A stretch of DNA of 12,200 nucleotides. It comes from Faecalibacterium sp. (GTDB taxonomy: Bacteria > Bacillota > Clostridia > Oscillospirales > Ruminococcaceae). The notes beneath the pieces were generated by a model. That model had not been told where the DNA came from, did not search any database, and was given only the letters and a program-made list of their open reading frames with translations. Both the position numbers and the translations under genes were made by a program. The first letter of the stretch is position 1; each line of letters opens with the position of its first letter. Shown here piece by piece: positions 1 to 7,702 of this stretch. The stretch lies in the NCBI GenBank assembly GCA_020025795.1, contig JAHHRK010000044.1, forward strand, positions 1-12,200, in the 5' to 3' direction.

Positions 1-110
1 ATCCTTGATTTCCGTAAAAATCCAGCTGTTTTTCCCTCTTTTCCATACGCAAATCCATACGATAAAATTTCATTCCATACACGGGCTTTTTCGGTGGGGT
101 TTCAGCCAGG

Positions 111-164
111 AAATAAAACAAAAAGCGGGCCTGCGAAACGCTCTCAAAATCGCTGCAAACCCGC
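111..164 (-). terminator. Intrinsic terminator, minus strand
   Basis: Read on the minus strand, GCGGGTTTGC (164 down to 155) pairs with GCAGGCCCGC (134 down to 125) in a 10-bp stem containing two G-U pairs. It is followed at once by a T-rich tract, TTTTTGTTTTATTT (124 down to 111). That is the form of a Rho-independent terminator. It lies downstream of the decayed radical SAM fragment in the reading direction, so it probably once ended that transcript, in tandem with the hairpin at 175-208. Confidence 0.6.
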
Positions 165-174
165 ATTACACAAC

Positions 175-208
175 AAAAAAGGACTGATCTTTCGATCAGT
201 CCTTTTTT
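175..208. terminator. Bidirectional intrinsic terminator
   Basis: A perfect 9-bp stem, GGACTGATC (181-189) with GATCAGTCC (194-202), closes a TTTC tetraloop. Six A residues precede it (175-180) and six T residues follow it (203-208), so it has a T tract on either strand and can act in both directions. It lies inside the open frame that continues from the radical SAM remnant, which argues that the frame downstream of about 255 is not real coding sequence. Confidence 0.75.
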
Positions 209-254
209 GTCCGAGTTGCGAGAATCGAGCTTCACAGCTGCTTAGAACCCCATT

Positions 255-542
255 TTCACAACCAGGGCATGCATTGCGCATTTTGTTCCGAAAGCACTCA
301 AATGGTTTGCTGTTCCATGCTTCCATAATATTCATTTCACACAAAGAGACTTCGTACTTTCTTTGTTGATCAAAACTGCAAAGCATCATCCGCATGTCAG
401 CGCTGATATAGCAGCTGTATCGTGCTCCTTCGCAAGTATCCAGAGACTCTGGCATGATGAATTTCGCATATTGAATCGCACCAGGAACATTACAGCTGTC
501 CATTCCTACTTTGAGTTTTCTGCAATCCACAGAAAGGATTTG
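255..542 (-). pseudogene. Radical SAM/SPASM protein, C-terminal remnant
   Basis: The translated segment contains KLKVGMDSCNVPG, then ESLDTCEGARYSCYISADMR, then LCSFDQQ, then EAWNSKPFECFR and finally CPGC. This order (Asp-Ser-Cys, CEGARxSCYI, xCSFDQ, AWxSxxFxxFR, CPxC) is that of the auxiliary iron-sulphur (SPASM) region at the end of radical SAM peptide-modifying enzymes, as I know the family. The radical SAM core with its CxxxCxxC motif is absent. The last cysteine block is broken too: after CPGC the expected further Cys-x3-Cys is missing, and a Leu stands where PCSF is usual. The open frame (144-677) is extended at both ends by unrelated sequence, terminator hairpins on one side and the antisense of a transposase remnant on the other. 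I read it as a dead fragment left by insertion or recombination. The exact subfamily and its substrate peptide cannot be told. Confidence 0.6.
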
Positions 543-551
543 AAGGCACTG

Positions 552-902
552 GTACTGGATACAATCCGGCTGGCTGTTCACAGGAAAAGCTGCACAAAAA
601 AAAGGCCACTGCAGAGCTGCAGCTCCACAGTGACCAGGGTGCTCAGTACACCTCACACGCATATTTTGAGCTAACACAACAATACGGTATTACGCCTTCT
701 ATATCAAGGCGAGGAGATTGCTATGACAATGCTATGGCGGAAATTTTTTGGTATTCTCAAAACAGAATGCATCTACCGACACAAGCCGGCAACATTTCAG
801 GAAGCAAATGAAATGATTGAACGATATATCTATTTTTACAACCACGAGCGCCTCCAGTTAAAAACAGGAGTGGCGCCGCTCACGCTGCGCCACTCCGCTT
901 AA
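552..902 (+). pseudogene. IS3-family transposase, C-terminal remnant, frameshifted
   Basis: Three frame pieces add up to the end of an IS3-type (orfB, DDE integrase) transposase. The first reads VLDTIRLAV from 552. After a frameshift in the A run near 597-603 comes LQLHSDQGAQYTS through RRGDCYDNAMAE (602-742). After a second shift near 743-752 comes ILKTECIYR, then ERYIYFYNHERLQLKTG, ending PLTLRHSA with TAA at 900-902. The second catalytic Asp (HSDQG, codon 632-634) and the Glu (NAMAE, codon 740-742) are 35 residues apart, the usual D-(35)-E spacing. The first catalytic Asp and the whole N-terminal half, including orfA, are missing, so the element cannot move by itself. It lies head to head with the SPASM remnant, with almost no sequence between them. 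Confidence 0.85.
867..896 (-). terminator. Hairpin in IS end, possible terminator for the glycosidase gene
   Basis: GGAGTGGCGC (867-876) and GCGCCACTCC (887-896) form a perfect 10-bp GC-rich stem with a 10-nt loop. On the minus strand the stem is followed by TGTTTTTAACTG, a short T tract. On the plus strand no T run follows. The hairpin lies within the last codons of the transposase remnant and about 130 bases beyond the stop codon of the glycosidase gene. It is the best terminator candidate I see for that minus-strand transcript. Confidence 0.45.
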
Positions 903-965
903 ACTTCATATTACCCTGCCTGAGGGAGCTTTTTTGTACTGTCCGCACAAAATGGGGCAGTTCAG
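903..965 (+). mobile_element. Probable right end of the IS3-family remnant
   Basis: After the transposase stop comes a small stem (CCCT 914-917 with AGGG 923-926) and a run of six T. Then follow TGTACTGTCC and TGGGGCAGTTCA near 952-964. From memory, IS3/IS150-type elements of Clostridia often end in an inverted repeat beginning TGAACTGCCCC, and the sequence here is its complement. No matching left end or target duplication exists in the window, because the left part of the element is gone. The outer boundary is therefore approximate. Confidence 0.45.
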
Positions 966-1028
966 AAATCTCCTGTGGGAGGGGCCTTTTTTATTTTGCT
1001 TACGCTGCGGTGTATGCAGGCTTAGCGG

Positions 1029-4000
1029 TTAGCCATTCCGGCGCATTTTGCGCAGGGTCAGAGCTGCACCAGCAACCATCACAGCGGCCAGAGCAATCCA
1101 GCCCATCAGGCCAGTTGTATCGCCAGTCTGGGTTGCGCCGCCGGCAGCCGGTGCCGGAGATACAGGCTGGTTGTTGTCCGGCTGTGCGGGCTTTGCCGTG
1201 GGCTTCGGATCCACCGGCTTCTCCGAAGGAGCAGGCTTCACGGTGGGCTCGGGTTTCACGGTGGGCTCGGGAGTTTCCGTGGGCTCGACGTTCTTTTCCC
1301 AGACAGCCGTGTAGACAGCGTTTCCGGTCACTGTGTCGGCCACAGCGGGCTCCCAGCCCTTGAAGGTGTAGCCTTCCCGTGCAGGCTTACCCTCGAAGGC
1401 AGGCGTCTTTGCACCAGCCTCCACCTTCGTGGTCTGGTCGGCAAAGATTTCAGCATCAGCCACGCCGTCGGTATAGGTTACGGTGTACTCCTCAGGGCCG
1501 TTCACCGTCACATGGAAGGCGGTATCACCTGCCACAACCACTGCCTTGCCGCCCTTAACGCCGGTCAGGGTCAGAGTGTAGCCCGTCACATGGCTCTCCT
1601 CGCCGATCACATGCAGCACGTGCTCATGCTTATTGTTGCTGTCTGTGGGACGTAGCACATAGTACTGGCCGTTATTTGCCTTGGCGCCGATCAAGTACTG
1701 GCCGCCATCCGTAATATCGGTCAGTGCCTTCAGCTGGACAAAACCGGGAATCTCTGGGGTTGCCTCGCCAGCTTTTGCCACACGGAACAGCGCCAGCTCA
1801 CAGTTTACGTGATGGCTGCTGTTGCGGTCAAAATGCAGCTTGCTGGTGTCGTCCTTATAGAACCACAGGCGCCTTGTATCGTTGCCGCGCAGGGTGAAGC
1901 TGCCGTTTTCCATGCCCACAATAATATTCTGGGCCGTCTTGGAGAAAGGCAGGCCTGCGATATTATCCACCAGAGCCAGATAAATGTCGCCATTCTTGAC
2001 CTGATAGGTATTTTCGTCCGTCTGCTTGGTAAAGGTATACAGCGCGGCGGCCAGGGGCTGCTTTGCACCACTGTAGTTCTGGTTGGTACCGGTCTGGCCC
2101 ATAACGACCTTCTCGGTAACCGGAGCTGTCACAGCAGTAACCACATTCGGATTGGACTGGTAAGAAACCTCTGCCTTCACGGGGAAGGTCTTGCTCTGTT
2201 CCCGATCCAGAACAACCTCCTGCTTGTGCATGGAGCTGTCCTCTGCCACACGCAGGGTTACGCTGATCTTCTTGCCGTTCTTGGTATAGCGCAGGGTTGC
2301 AATACCAGACTGCAGGCCGGTGTAGAATACCTTGCCGTCCCGCAGCTCTGCATGCACCATGCCATCTGCGTTCAGCTGGTCCAGATCGGCCTGGCTGGGC
2401 ACGGGTGCTAGAGAACCGTCCACCTCAGCAAACAGAGGAACCTCAAACGTATAGGCATTTTCTGCCAGCTTACCGGTCAGGCCCAAGTCCTTTGCGGCAA
2501 TGGTACGGAAGGTGTGGTGGCTGCCGCCGCCTGCACCAAAGCCTGCACCGGTGAAGGAGTCCTCGTAGAACAGTGCGATGTCGCCGTTGGCATCCACTGC
2601 AATGCTGGAGTAGTGGAAGTCATTGTCCCGGTCAGACAGGGCGTAATTCTTGCGCAGGGTCAGACTGCGGTCAGCTTCCACCTGGAATACATACAGATGG
2701 CCATGGCCGCGGTTGCCGCCGGTTGCCGTTGCCATCAGGATCACAGGCTTGCCGTCCACGGTCTTAGGATAGCGCACCGTGGAAACCTCGTTATGTGCGC
2801 ACTTATTGGTGCCGTTTACCTGCACCTCCGGACCAGCCGTGAAGGTCTTGGTATCCGGATGCCAGGTGTAGTCTGCATACTGTACCTTGGTTGCGCCGCT
2901 GCGGGTGAACTTTCGTACCGTATTCTCGTCCAGCTGCACCATGCTGCTTTCGCTGGAGCCAAAGCTCACGTTGGGTGCGCAGGTCCAGCTTGCACCGTGG
3001 TCGGTGCTGTAGATAAAGCCGGAGTATTCATTGGGATGTACATACATGGGCAGGATGACAACATTTTCCCCTGCGGCATCCACAAAGCTCATGCCTGCGC
3101 CAGGGCCGATGCCGTAGAACTGGGTATTTTCGCCGCGGCCCTTTGCATCCACCAGCGTGGGTGCGGACCAGGTTGCACCATTGTCGTCCGAGGTCATCAG
3201 CATCAGGAAGGTGGCAGAGCGCACATGCAGTGCAGCGTTATAGTAGAACAGGTTCTGCTGCACGTACTTGTCGCTGCCCAGCTGCTTGCAGACCATCATT
3301 TCCTTGTTTGCATCAAACAGATTCATCCACTCGTCCACAAAGTATTCGGTCTTGCCGGTATTCTTTGCAATGACGGGTGCCAGCTTCTTGCCGCTCTTTG
3401 CGTCGGCGGCAAAGTCGCCCACGTAGTGGGTGTAGCTGTTCACATTGGCATTCTTGTTGTTGGCGTCTGCATACACAGCCAGACGGCGGGTTCCATTCAC
3501 GTCCACAAAGCCGCTGTTGCCGGACAGGCTCAGCGGTGCGTGCACGCTCAGGGCGTGGCCGCCGGGGAAGACATCGATCAGCATATAGATGCGGCCGCTC
3601 TCGTCCTGGGTCAGGACGGGGTCCATCAGAGTTGCAGCGTAATCATGGAACAGATTGGTGGAATCGTTGAAGAACATGGGGAAGCTATATTCCCAGGTCT
3701 TGCCGTGATCCTTGGAGATGCTGAACATGCCATCCACGTTGCCGTGGTCACCATGATGGTTCCAGCGGGCATCTGCCGTGGCAGCCAGCCAGCCGTTGTG
3801 CAGGCGGATAATGCCAGGGATGCGCACGTTGTCCGTGATGCAGCCCTCGTCGCCTGCATTGGGGAAGGGATTGCCCTGCGAGGTGCCACCGGCAGGTGCG
3901 CCGGAGGCCAGCTTGTCTGCATCCACCTTCAGGCCGTTGATTGCATCAGTCAGAGCCTTGGCGGCGGCAGCAATCTCTTCATTGGTGGCATCCTTCTGTG

Positions 4001-7000
4001 CCAGCAGCTGCTTGACGGTATTCTGTGCCTGTGTCAGCTTTGCCACGCTGGCAGCCGTAAAGTTCGCCAGATCCAGCTCGCGGGAATCTGCATACTGATC
4101 CCGCAGTGCCTGCCGGTTGACACGGATCACATCCACGTGGTCTGCTGCATAGGTGCGGATTTCCGCAGCCGCTGCAAAGGTGTTGGACGGGTTGCCGAAG
4201 GATTCGTTCACAGTAACGCGCAGCTCGGTAACCAGTTTGGGATCAAACTTCACCACCTTGCTGCCGGCACTGGTCAGGGTTACGTCCTTGGCCAGCTCGA
4301 ACCACTCGCCGGTACCATTTCGGCCTTCTACGGTAAAGCGCTTCCAGCTGCCGTTTTCACCGCTGGCGCGTGCTACATACTCGATCTTGCCGATCAGCTT
4401 GGCGTCGCCCACCTTCCAGCTGATGGTGTGGGGGCAGCGCGGCTGATTGCTGCCGTAAGAGGTGTGCCACAGGGTATTTTCGTTGCCGTCGAAGGCATAG
4501 TCGGCGGGGCCGTCATTGCCCTGGACGGGTTTGGTCTCCGAATCAGCCTTGATCTCGCTGATTTCGCCGTGAACCACGCGGTCATACTCGTAGCCGCTGT
4601 GGGCCTTAGGATCCAGATACTTGGCAGTCAGATTATGGATACCGTCGCGGAAGTTATTCATCTCCACAGCCAGTGCCTTCTGGCTCTCCGGAGACAGGAA
4701 ATCATGGGTGATTCTGGCCTGGGTGGTAACGCCCTCGTACAGCTGATCCACATCGGCCTGCATATCGGGGTACTTTGCCACCATCTGGCGCAGCTTATTC
4801 ACGTCACGCACGCCCTGTGCCATACGCTCCAGACGCAGGCTGGACTTGGTGACCGGGTGCTCGGCCGTCTTTTCGTCGGGGAATACCACAAAGCAGTCGC
4901 CCGGCTCAAATGCAAAGTGGGTCGTATCTCGCAGGGGATCTTCCACCCATGCATCATAAGCCCAGCGCAGCATACCGGCAGTCTTTTCACCGGCATTGAT
5001 CACGGACCAGTAGCTCTCCACCGGAGCGGACAGAGAGAAATTGCCAGGGTTGTGCTCAGTGCAGGTATACAGCGTGGTGCGCAGGCCCAGCTTCTCACGC
5101 TCCGCCAGGAAGCGGTCAAAGGCTGCTGCATTTGCGCCCTCCACGCAGTTGTCGCCGATGTTGATATCGGTCATGCGCATGGCCAGATTGCGGTGTGCAT
5201 TAAAGTCGTTGATGGCACCGGCGGTCTTGAAGTGATGGCCGTCCTTGTTCGTGACAGAAGCCACCACATCCAGTGCCTGACTGGTCAGGTTGCGCTCGTC
5301 GATGCCGATATAGACAGCGTCAAACCAGTTCTTTTCGTCCAGGTGGTTGGCCAGGTCCTGCAAAAAGTGCCGCCACATTTTGTTGTACTTTTCGCTGCCC
5401 ACACCGCCCATGCTTTTGAAGGACTCCTTGACCAGCTGATTATTTTCCCAGTAGGTAAAGCTTCCATGCCAGGGGGCCACACTGTACAGAACGATCTTGT
5501 CGCCCAGGCCCAGGCTCTGGTTAAAGCTGACCCATGCATCGAAGTCGGCATAGTTGTAGGTCATGACGCCGTCCTTCTTCTCCCAGCGGATCATACTGGG
5601 ATAGTGGACCTCATTCTTGGAGTAAGTCTGGCCCAGCCATGCATCCTCCAGAATGGTAGCGGTGATGGCATGGCCACCGATCTCCTTGTACAGCTCCATA
5701 TGGGGCCGCATGATCTCCAGGTGCTTCGGGCTGAAGGCATCCACGCCGTAATACTCTGCCACAGAGTAGGGATACTGCCACAGCTCAATGTCAAAGCTGG
5801 ACTTGAACTCGGTGGCATCCTTCAGTACGGCATTCTGCACGTGCAGAGTGTAGGTAAAGGTCAGCGGGGTCGTCAGGCCGTCAGCTTTCACCGTGATGGT
5901 GGTGGTGTAGTCGCCGGCCTTGGCCTCCTTAGGCACATTGATCTTCACAAAGACAGGCTGCACTGCGTTGAACGGCACATCCATCGGCACGGTGCCAGCC
6001 TGATACAGAATGTCATTGCTCTCCTTGCGGTTGCCCTGCGGCACCGGACGGGGCTCATCGCCGTAGCCAGGATAAGTGCCTGCAAAAGCCTTGGTAGAGG
6101 TGATGAAACTAATCTCTACGTTTTCGGCGGGGATCACAGCACCGTTTGCACCGGTCAGGTCTGCAGCGGTAACCGTAACGTTCTTCAGTCTGCATTCCTT
6201 GCTGACCAGAGCAATCTCAGAAATGGCCTTGTCGTTGCGCCATGCGGTCAGCTCTTCGCTGGTCTTGTCCAGACCCTTGACCTCATTGTAGCGATCCTTG
6301 GTGTACTGGGTATCCACATCCACAATGCTGCCGCCCATGGAAACCACTGCGGGGTTCACCGTGACGGGAATGGTCAGCAGCGGAGTGCCGCCGTTCTTGG
6401 CAGAAACAGTGATATTTGCCTTGCCTGCTGCTGCAGCCTCCACCTCACCGGCCTCGTTCACGGTAGCGATGGTCTGATTATCAGACACAAAAGTCAGATC
6501 GCTCAGGCTAGTGTAATCCGGGGTCAGGGTCAGGGCCAGTGCCTGGGTCTTGCCCTCGACCAGCGTCAGTGCAGTATCCGTGCAGGATACGCTTTCCACC
6601 GTGTACGGGTCGTGGTAAACCACAACCTTGGCAGCATCAATCAGGCTGTCCGTGGAAGCGGTGTCCCGCTCGCCGGTAGCCACTGCCTTAAAGGTGTGAT
6701 GGCCCTCTTTCAGACCTGCAAAGCGCTTGATAAAGGTTTCGTTGATATTGCTGCTATGGTACAGGCTGTACTTGCCCATAGACTGATCATCAATAAAATA
6801 TTCCACGAAACCCATGGGGGCATTCTTGCCGGAATGCACATCAATGGCATTGCCCTCAAAGTCTACCGTATACCAGACTTCTCCTGCGGTACCGCGCTTG
6901 GACCAGGAATGTTCCGTGGAGATTTCCCAGGTGTCATTCTCAGAATAGGTAAACTTGTTACTACTGCCATCCCGCTTATTGTGCCGGATGGTGGTAGCTT

Positions 7001-7613
7001 CGCCGCGCGGCTCTGCTGCCGGGATTTCCGGTTCCGGATTCGTGTCCGGGGCAGGCTCTGCCGGGGCACCGAATACCTTGGCATAGCAGACCTGCAGGCC
7101 ATAGCCGTCCTCTGTAGCCTTTACATGCACCACGTGCTTGCCTGCCGTCAGGCCTTTCTTTTCATACAGCATAACCGGCTCATTCTTTGCGCCCGTAATC
7201 GGCACAGTTTCCTGCTGCTGGTCATCCATTTGGAACACATTGTATGCGTCGCTCTTGACGCCGTAAATCTCCACGCCGGTACCTTCAAAAGTAAAGGTAT
7301 AGGTATGCTTTACGCCCTCACCGGGGGTATCGTTCCAAATCCAATGCTGCGTCTGGGCGTACTGGTTGCCGTGGATTGTATCCTTTGTATCGGCGCGCCA
7401 GCCATTCCAGCCATCTGTAGCACCAGACTCACTGTAGGTAAAATAGTGTTTTTGTGTGCTGTCGGTGACGGTATCATCCACGAGGATACCCTCCTCCGCA
7501 GCAGCAGGCACCGGCTGGTCCGGTTCAGCAGCAAAAACGGCCATCTGGGCAGGGGCCAGAACCGTCAGTGCCATAACCAGACTCAGCACCAGTGCGCAAG
7601 TCCTTTTCAGCAT
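1029..7613 (-). CDS. Cell-wall-anchored GH123-like / GH33 sialidase multimodular glycosidase
   Basis: This is a 2194-residue secreted enzyme. ATG at 7613 is preferred because AGAGGA lies five bases upstream and a typical signal peptide follows (MLKRT, hydrophobic core, AVFAA about 24-29); an in-frame ATG 28 codons upstream would add an implausible charged leader. Modules by eye: beta-sandwiches about 48-182 and 205-335; Big_2-like Ig 340-420; GH123/DUF4091 type region about 425-990 with the Asp-Glu pair D772-E773 in YIGIDER; F5/8 type C about 1015-1156; FIVAR about 1160-1240; GH33 sialidase about 1245-1730; unassigned 1785-2040; InlB-type repeat 2041-2108; Pro/Thr stalk 2110-2157; anchor 2158-2194. 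The sialidase has RIP Arg1264, Asp1289, Glu1555, Arg1571, Arg1635 and Tyr1668, plus three Asp boxes (1300, 1475, 1536). It should release sialic acid outside the cell. A beta-GalNAc-cleaving role for the first catalytic region follows from the family and is less certain. Confidence 0.9.
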   Translation of the reverse strand: MLKRTCALVLSLVMALTVLAPAQMAVFAAEPDQPVPAAAEEGILVDDTVTDSTQKHYFTYSESGATDGWNGWRADTKDTIHGNQYAQTQHWIWNDTPGEGVKHTYTFTFEGTGVEIYGVKSDAYNVFQMDDQQQETVPITGAKNEPVMLYEKKGLTAGKHVVHVKATEDGYGLQVCYAKVFGAPAEPAPDTNPEPEIPAAEPRGEATTIRHNKRDGSSNKFTYSENDTWEISTEHSWSKRGTAGEVWYTVDFEGNAIDVHSGKNAPMGFVEYFIDDQSMGKYSLYHSSNINETFIKRFAGLKEGHHTFKAVATGERDTASTDSLIDAAKVVVYHDPYTVESVSCTDTALTLVEGKTQALALTLTPDYTSLSDLTFVSDNQTIATVNEAGEVEAAAAGKANITVSAKNGGTPLLTIPVTVNPAVVSMGGSIVDVDTQYTKDRYNEVKGLDKTSEELTAWRNDKAISEIALVSKECRLKNVTVTAADLTGANGAVIPAENVEISFITSTKAFAGTYPGYGDEPRPVPQGNRKESNDILYQAGTVPMDVPFNAVQPVFVKINVPKEAKAGDYTTTITVKADGLTTPLTFTYTLHVQNAVLKDATEFKSSFDIELWQYPYSVAEYYGVDAFSPKHLEIMRPHMELYKEIGGHAITATILEDAWLGQTYSKNEVHYPSMIRWEKKDGVMTYNYADFDAWVSFNQSLGLGDKIVLYSVAPWHGSFTYWENNQLVKESFKSMGGVGSEKYNKMWRHFLQDLANHLDEKNWFDAVYIGIDERNLTSQALDVVASVTNKDGHHFKTAGAINDFNAHRNLAMRMTDINIGDNCVEGANAAAFDRFLAEREKLGLRTTLYTCTEHNPGNFSLSAPVESYWSVINAGEKTAGMLRWAYDAWVEDPLRDTTHFAFEPGDCFVVFPDEKTAEHPVTKSSLRLERMAQGVRDVNKLRQMVAKYPDMQADVDQLYEGVTTQARITHDFLSPESQKALAVEMNNFRDGIHNLTAKYLDPKAHSGYEYDRVVHGEISEIKADSETKPVQGNDGPADYAFDGNENTLWHTSYGSNQPRCPHTISWKVGDAKLIGKIEYVARASGENGSWKRFTVEGRNGTGEWFELAKDVTLTSAGSKVVKFDPKLVTELRVTVNESFGNPSNTFAAAAEIRTYAADHVDVIRVNRQALRDQYADSRELDLANFTAASVAKLTQAQNTVKQLLAQKDATNEEIAAAAKALTDAINGLKVDADKLASGAPAGGTSQGNPFPNAGDEGCITDNVRIPGIIRLHNGWLAATADARWNHHGDHGNVDGMFSISKDHGKTWEYSFPMFFNDSTNLFHDYAATLMDPVLTQDESGRIYMLIDVFPGGHALSVHAPLSLSGNSGFVDVNGTRRLAVYADANNKNANVNSYTHYVGDFAADAKSGKKLAPVIAKNTGKTEYFVDEWMNLFDANKEMMVCKQLGSDKYVQQNLFYYNAALHVRSATFLMLMTSDDNGATWSAPTLVDAKGRGENTQFYGIGPGAGMSFVDAAGENVVILPMYVHPNEYSGFIYSTDHGASWTCAPNVSFGSSESSMVQLDENTVRKFTRSGATKVQYADYTWHPDTKTFTAGPEVQVNGTNKCAHNEVSTVRYPKTVDGKPVILMATATGGNRGHGHLYVFQVEADRSLTLRKNYALSDRDNDFHYSSIAVDANGDIALFYEDSFTGAGFGAGGGSHHTFRTIAAKDLGLTGKLAENAYTFEVPLFAEVDGSLAPVPSQADLDQLNADGMVHAELRDGKVFYTGLQSGIATLRYTKNGKKISVTLRVAEDSSMHKQEVVLDREQSKTFPVKAEVSYQSNPNVVTAVTAPVTEKVVMGQTGTNQNYSGAKQPLAAALYTFTKQTDENTYQVKNGDIYLALVDNIAGLPFSKTAQNIIVGMENGSFTLRGNDTRRLWFYKDDTSKLHFDRNSSHHVNCELALFRVAKAGEATPEIPGFVQLKALTDITDGGQYLIGAKANNGQYYVLRPTDSNNKHEHVLHVIGEESHVTGYTLTLTGVKGGKAVVVAGDTAFHVTVNGPEEYTVTYTDGVADAEIFADQTTKVEAGAKTPAFEGKPAREGYTFKGWEPAVADTVTGNAVYTAVWEKNVEPTETPEPTVKPEPTVKPAPSEKPVDPKPTAKPAQPDNNQPVSPAPAAGGATQTGDTTGLMGWIALAAVMVAGAALTLRKMRRNG
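1032..1142 (-). other. C-terminal sortase-type anchor with degenerate motif
   Basis: The last 37 residues of the glycosidase hold TQTGDTTG, a hydrophobic helix (GWIALAAVMVAGAALTL) and a basic tail (RKMRRNG). This is the layout of a sortase sorting signal. The canonical LPxTG is replaced by ATQTGD: Thr-Gly-Asp is kept but Leu-Pro is not. Such relaxed motifs occur in Clostridia surface proteins, as far as I know. Whether a sortase accepts this one, or whether the helix simply holds the protein in the membrane, cannot be decided from sequence. Confidence 0.7.
1237..1290 (-). repeat. 18-bp tandem repeat encoding the Pro/Thr stalk
   Basis: The 17-mer TTCACGGTGGGCTCGGG occurs at 1237-1253 and again, identical, at 1255-1271, a period of 18 bases. 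A diverged third copy spans about 1273-1290. In the protein this gives the hexapeptide series ETPEPTVKPEPTVKP within the wall-spanning stalk. Such short in-frame repeats can gain or lose units and change stalk length without altering the reading frame. Confidence 0.75.
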
Positions 7614-7651
7614 GCTTTTCCTCTTTTCTTTTTCGGGTATATATTCGTACC

Positions 7652-7670
7652 GAGCCAATATACCTGGCTC
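7652..7670. promoter_or_regulatory. Inverted repeat in leader of glycosidase gene
   Basis: GAGCCA (7652-7657) and TGGCTC (7665-7670) form a perfect 6-bp inverted repeat around a 7-base A/T-rich spacer. It sits between the tentative promoter (about 7703-7711) and the ribosome binding site (7619-7624). It may be an operator for a repressor or a leader hairpin. An adjacent weaker symmetry (CGGGTA and TACCG, about 7634-7652) may belong to the same site. No regulator gene is in the window to link with it. Confidence 0.35.
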
Positions 7671-7702
7671 CCATCCTGGATACTTTTTTGTACCCACACA
7701 CT

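Noticed and set aside
1..73. Possible start of a minus-strand gene leaving the left edge (MKFYRMDLRMEKREK)
   Set aside because: The frame is open for only 24 codons within the window, there is no clear ribosome binding site or promoter, and no family is recognisable. It may be real but cannot be supported here.
363..674. Plus-strand open frame of 103 codons over the SPASM remnant
   Set aside because: Its first part is the antisense of the SPASM fragment; only the piece from about 552 carries transposase-like sequence, which is covered by the IS remnant.
967..992. CTCC/GGAG hairpin followed by six T as a terminator
   Set aside because: The stem is only 4 bp and the T run is separated from it by several bases. 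It faces the plus strand, where no intact gene precedes it, so it is too weak to list.
7614..7697. Upstream in-frame start of the glycosidase (28 extra residues)
   Set aside because: The extension is charged and would bury the signal peptide, while the ATG at 7613 has its own ribosome binding site.
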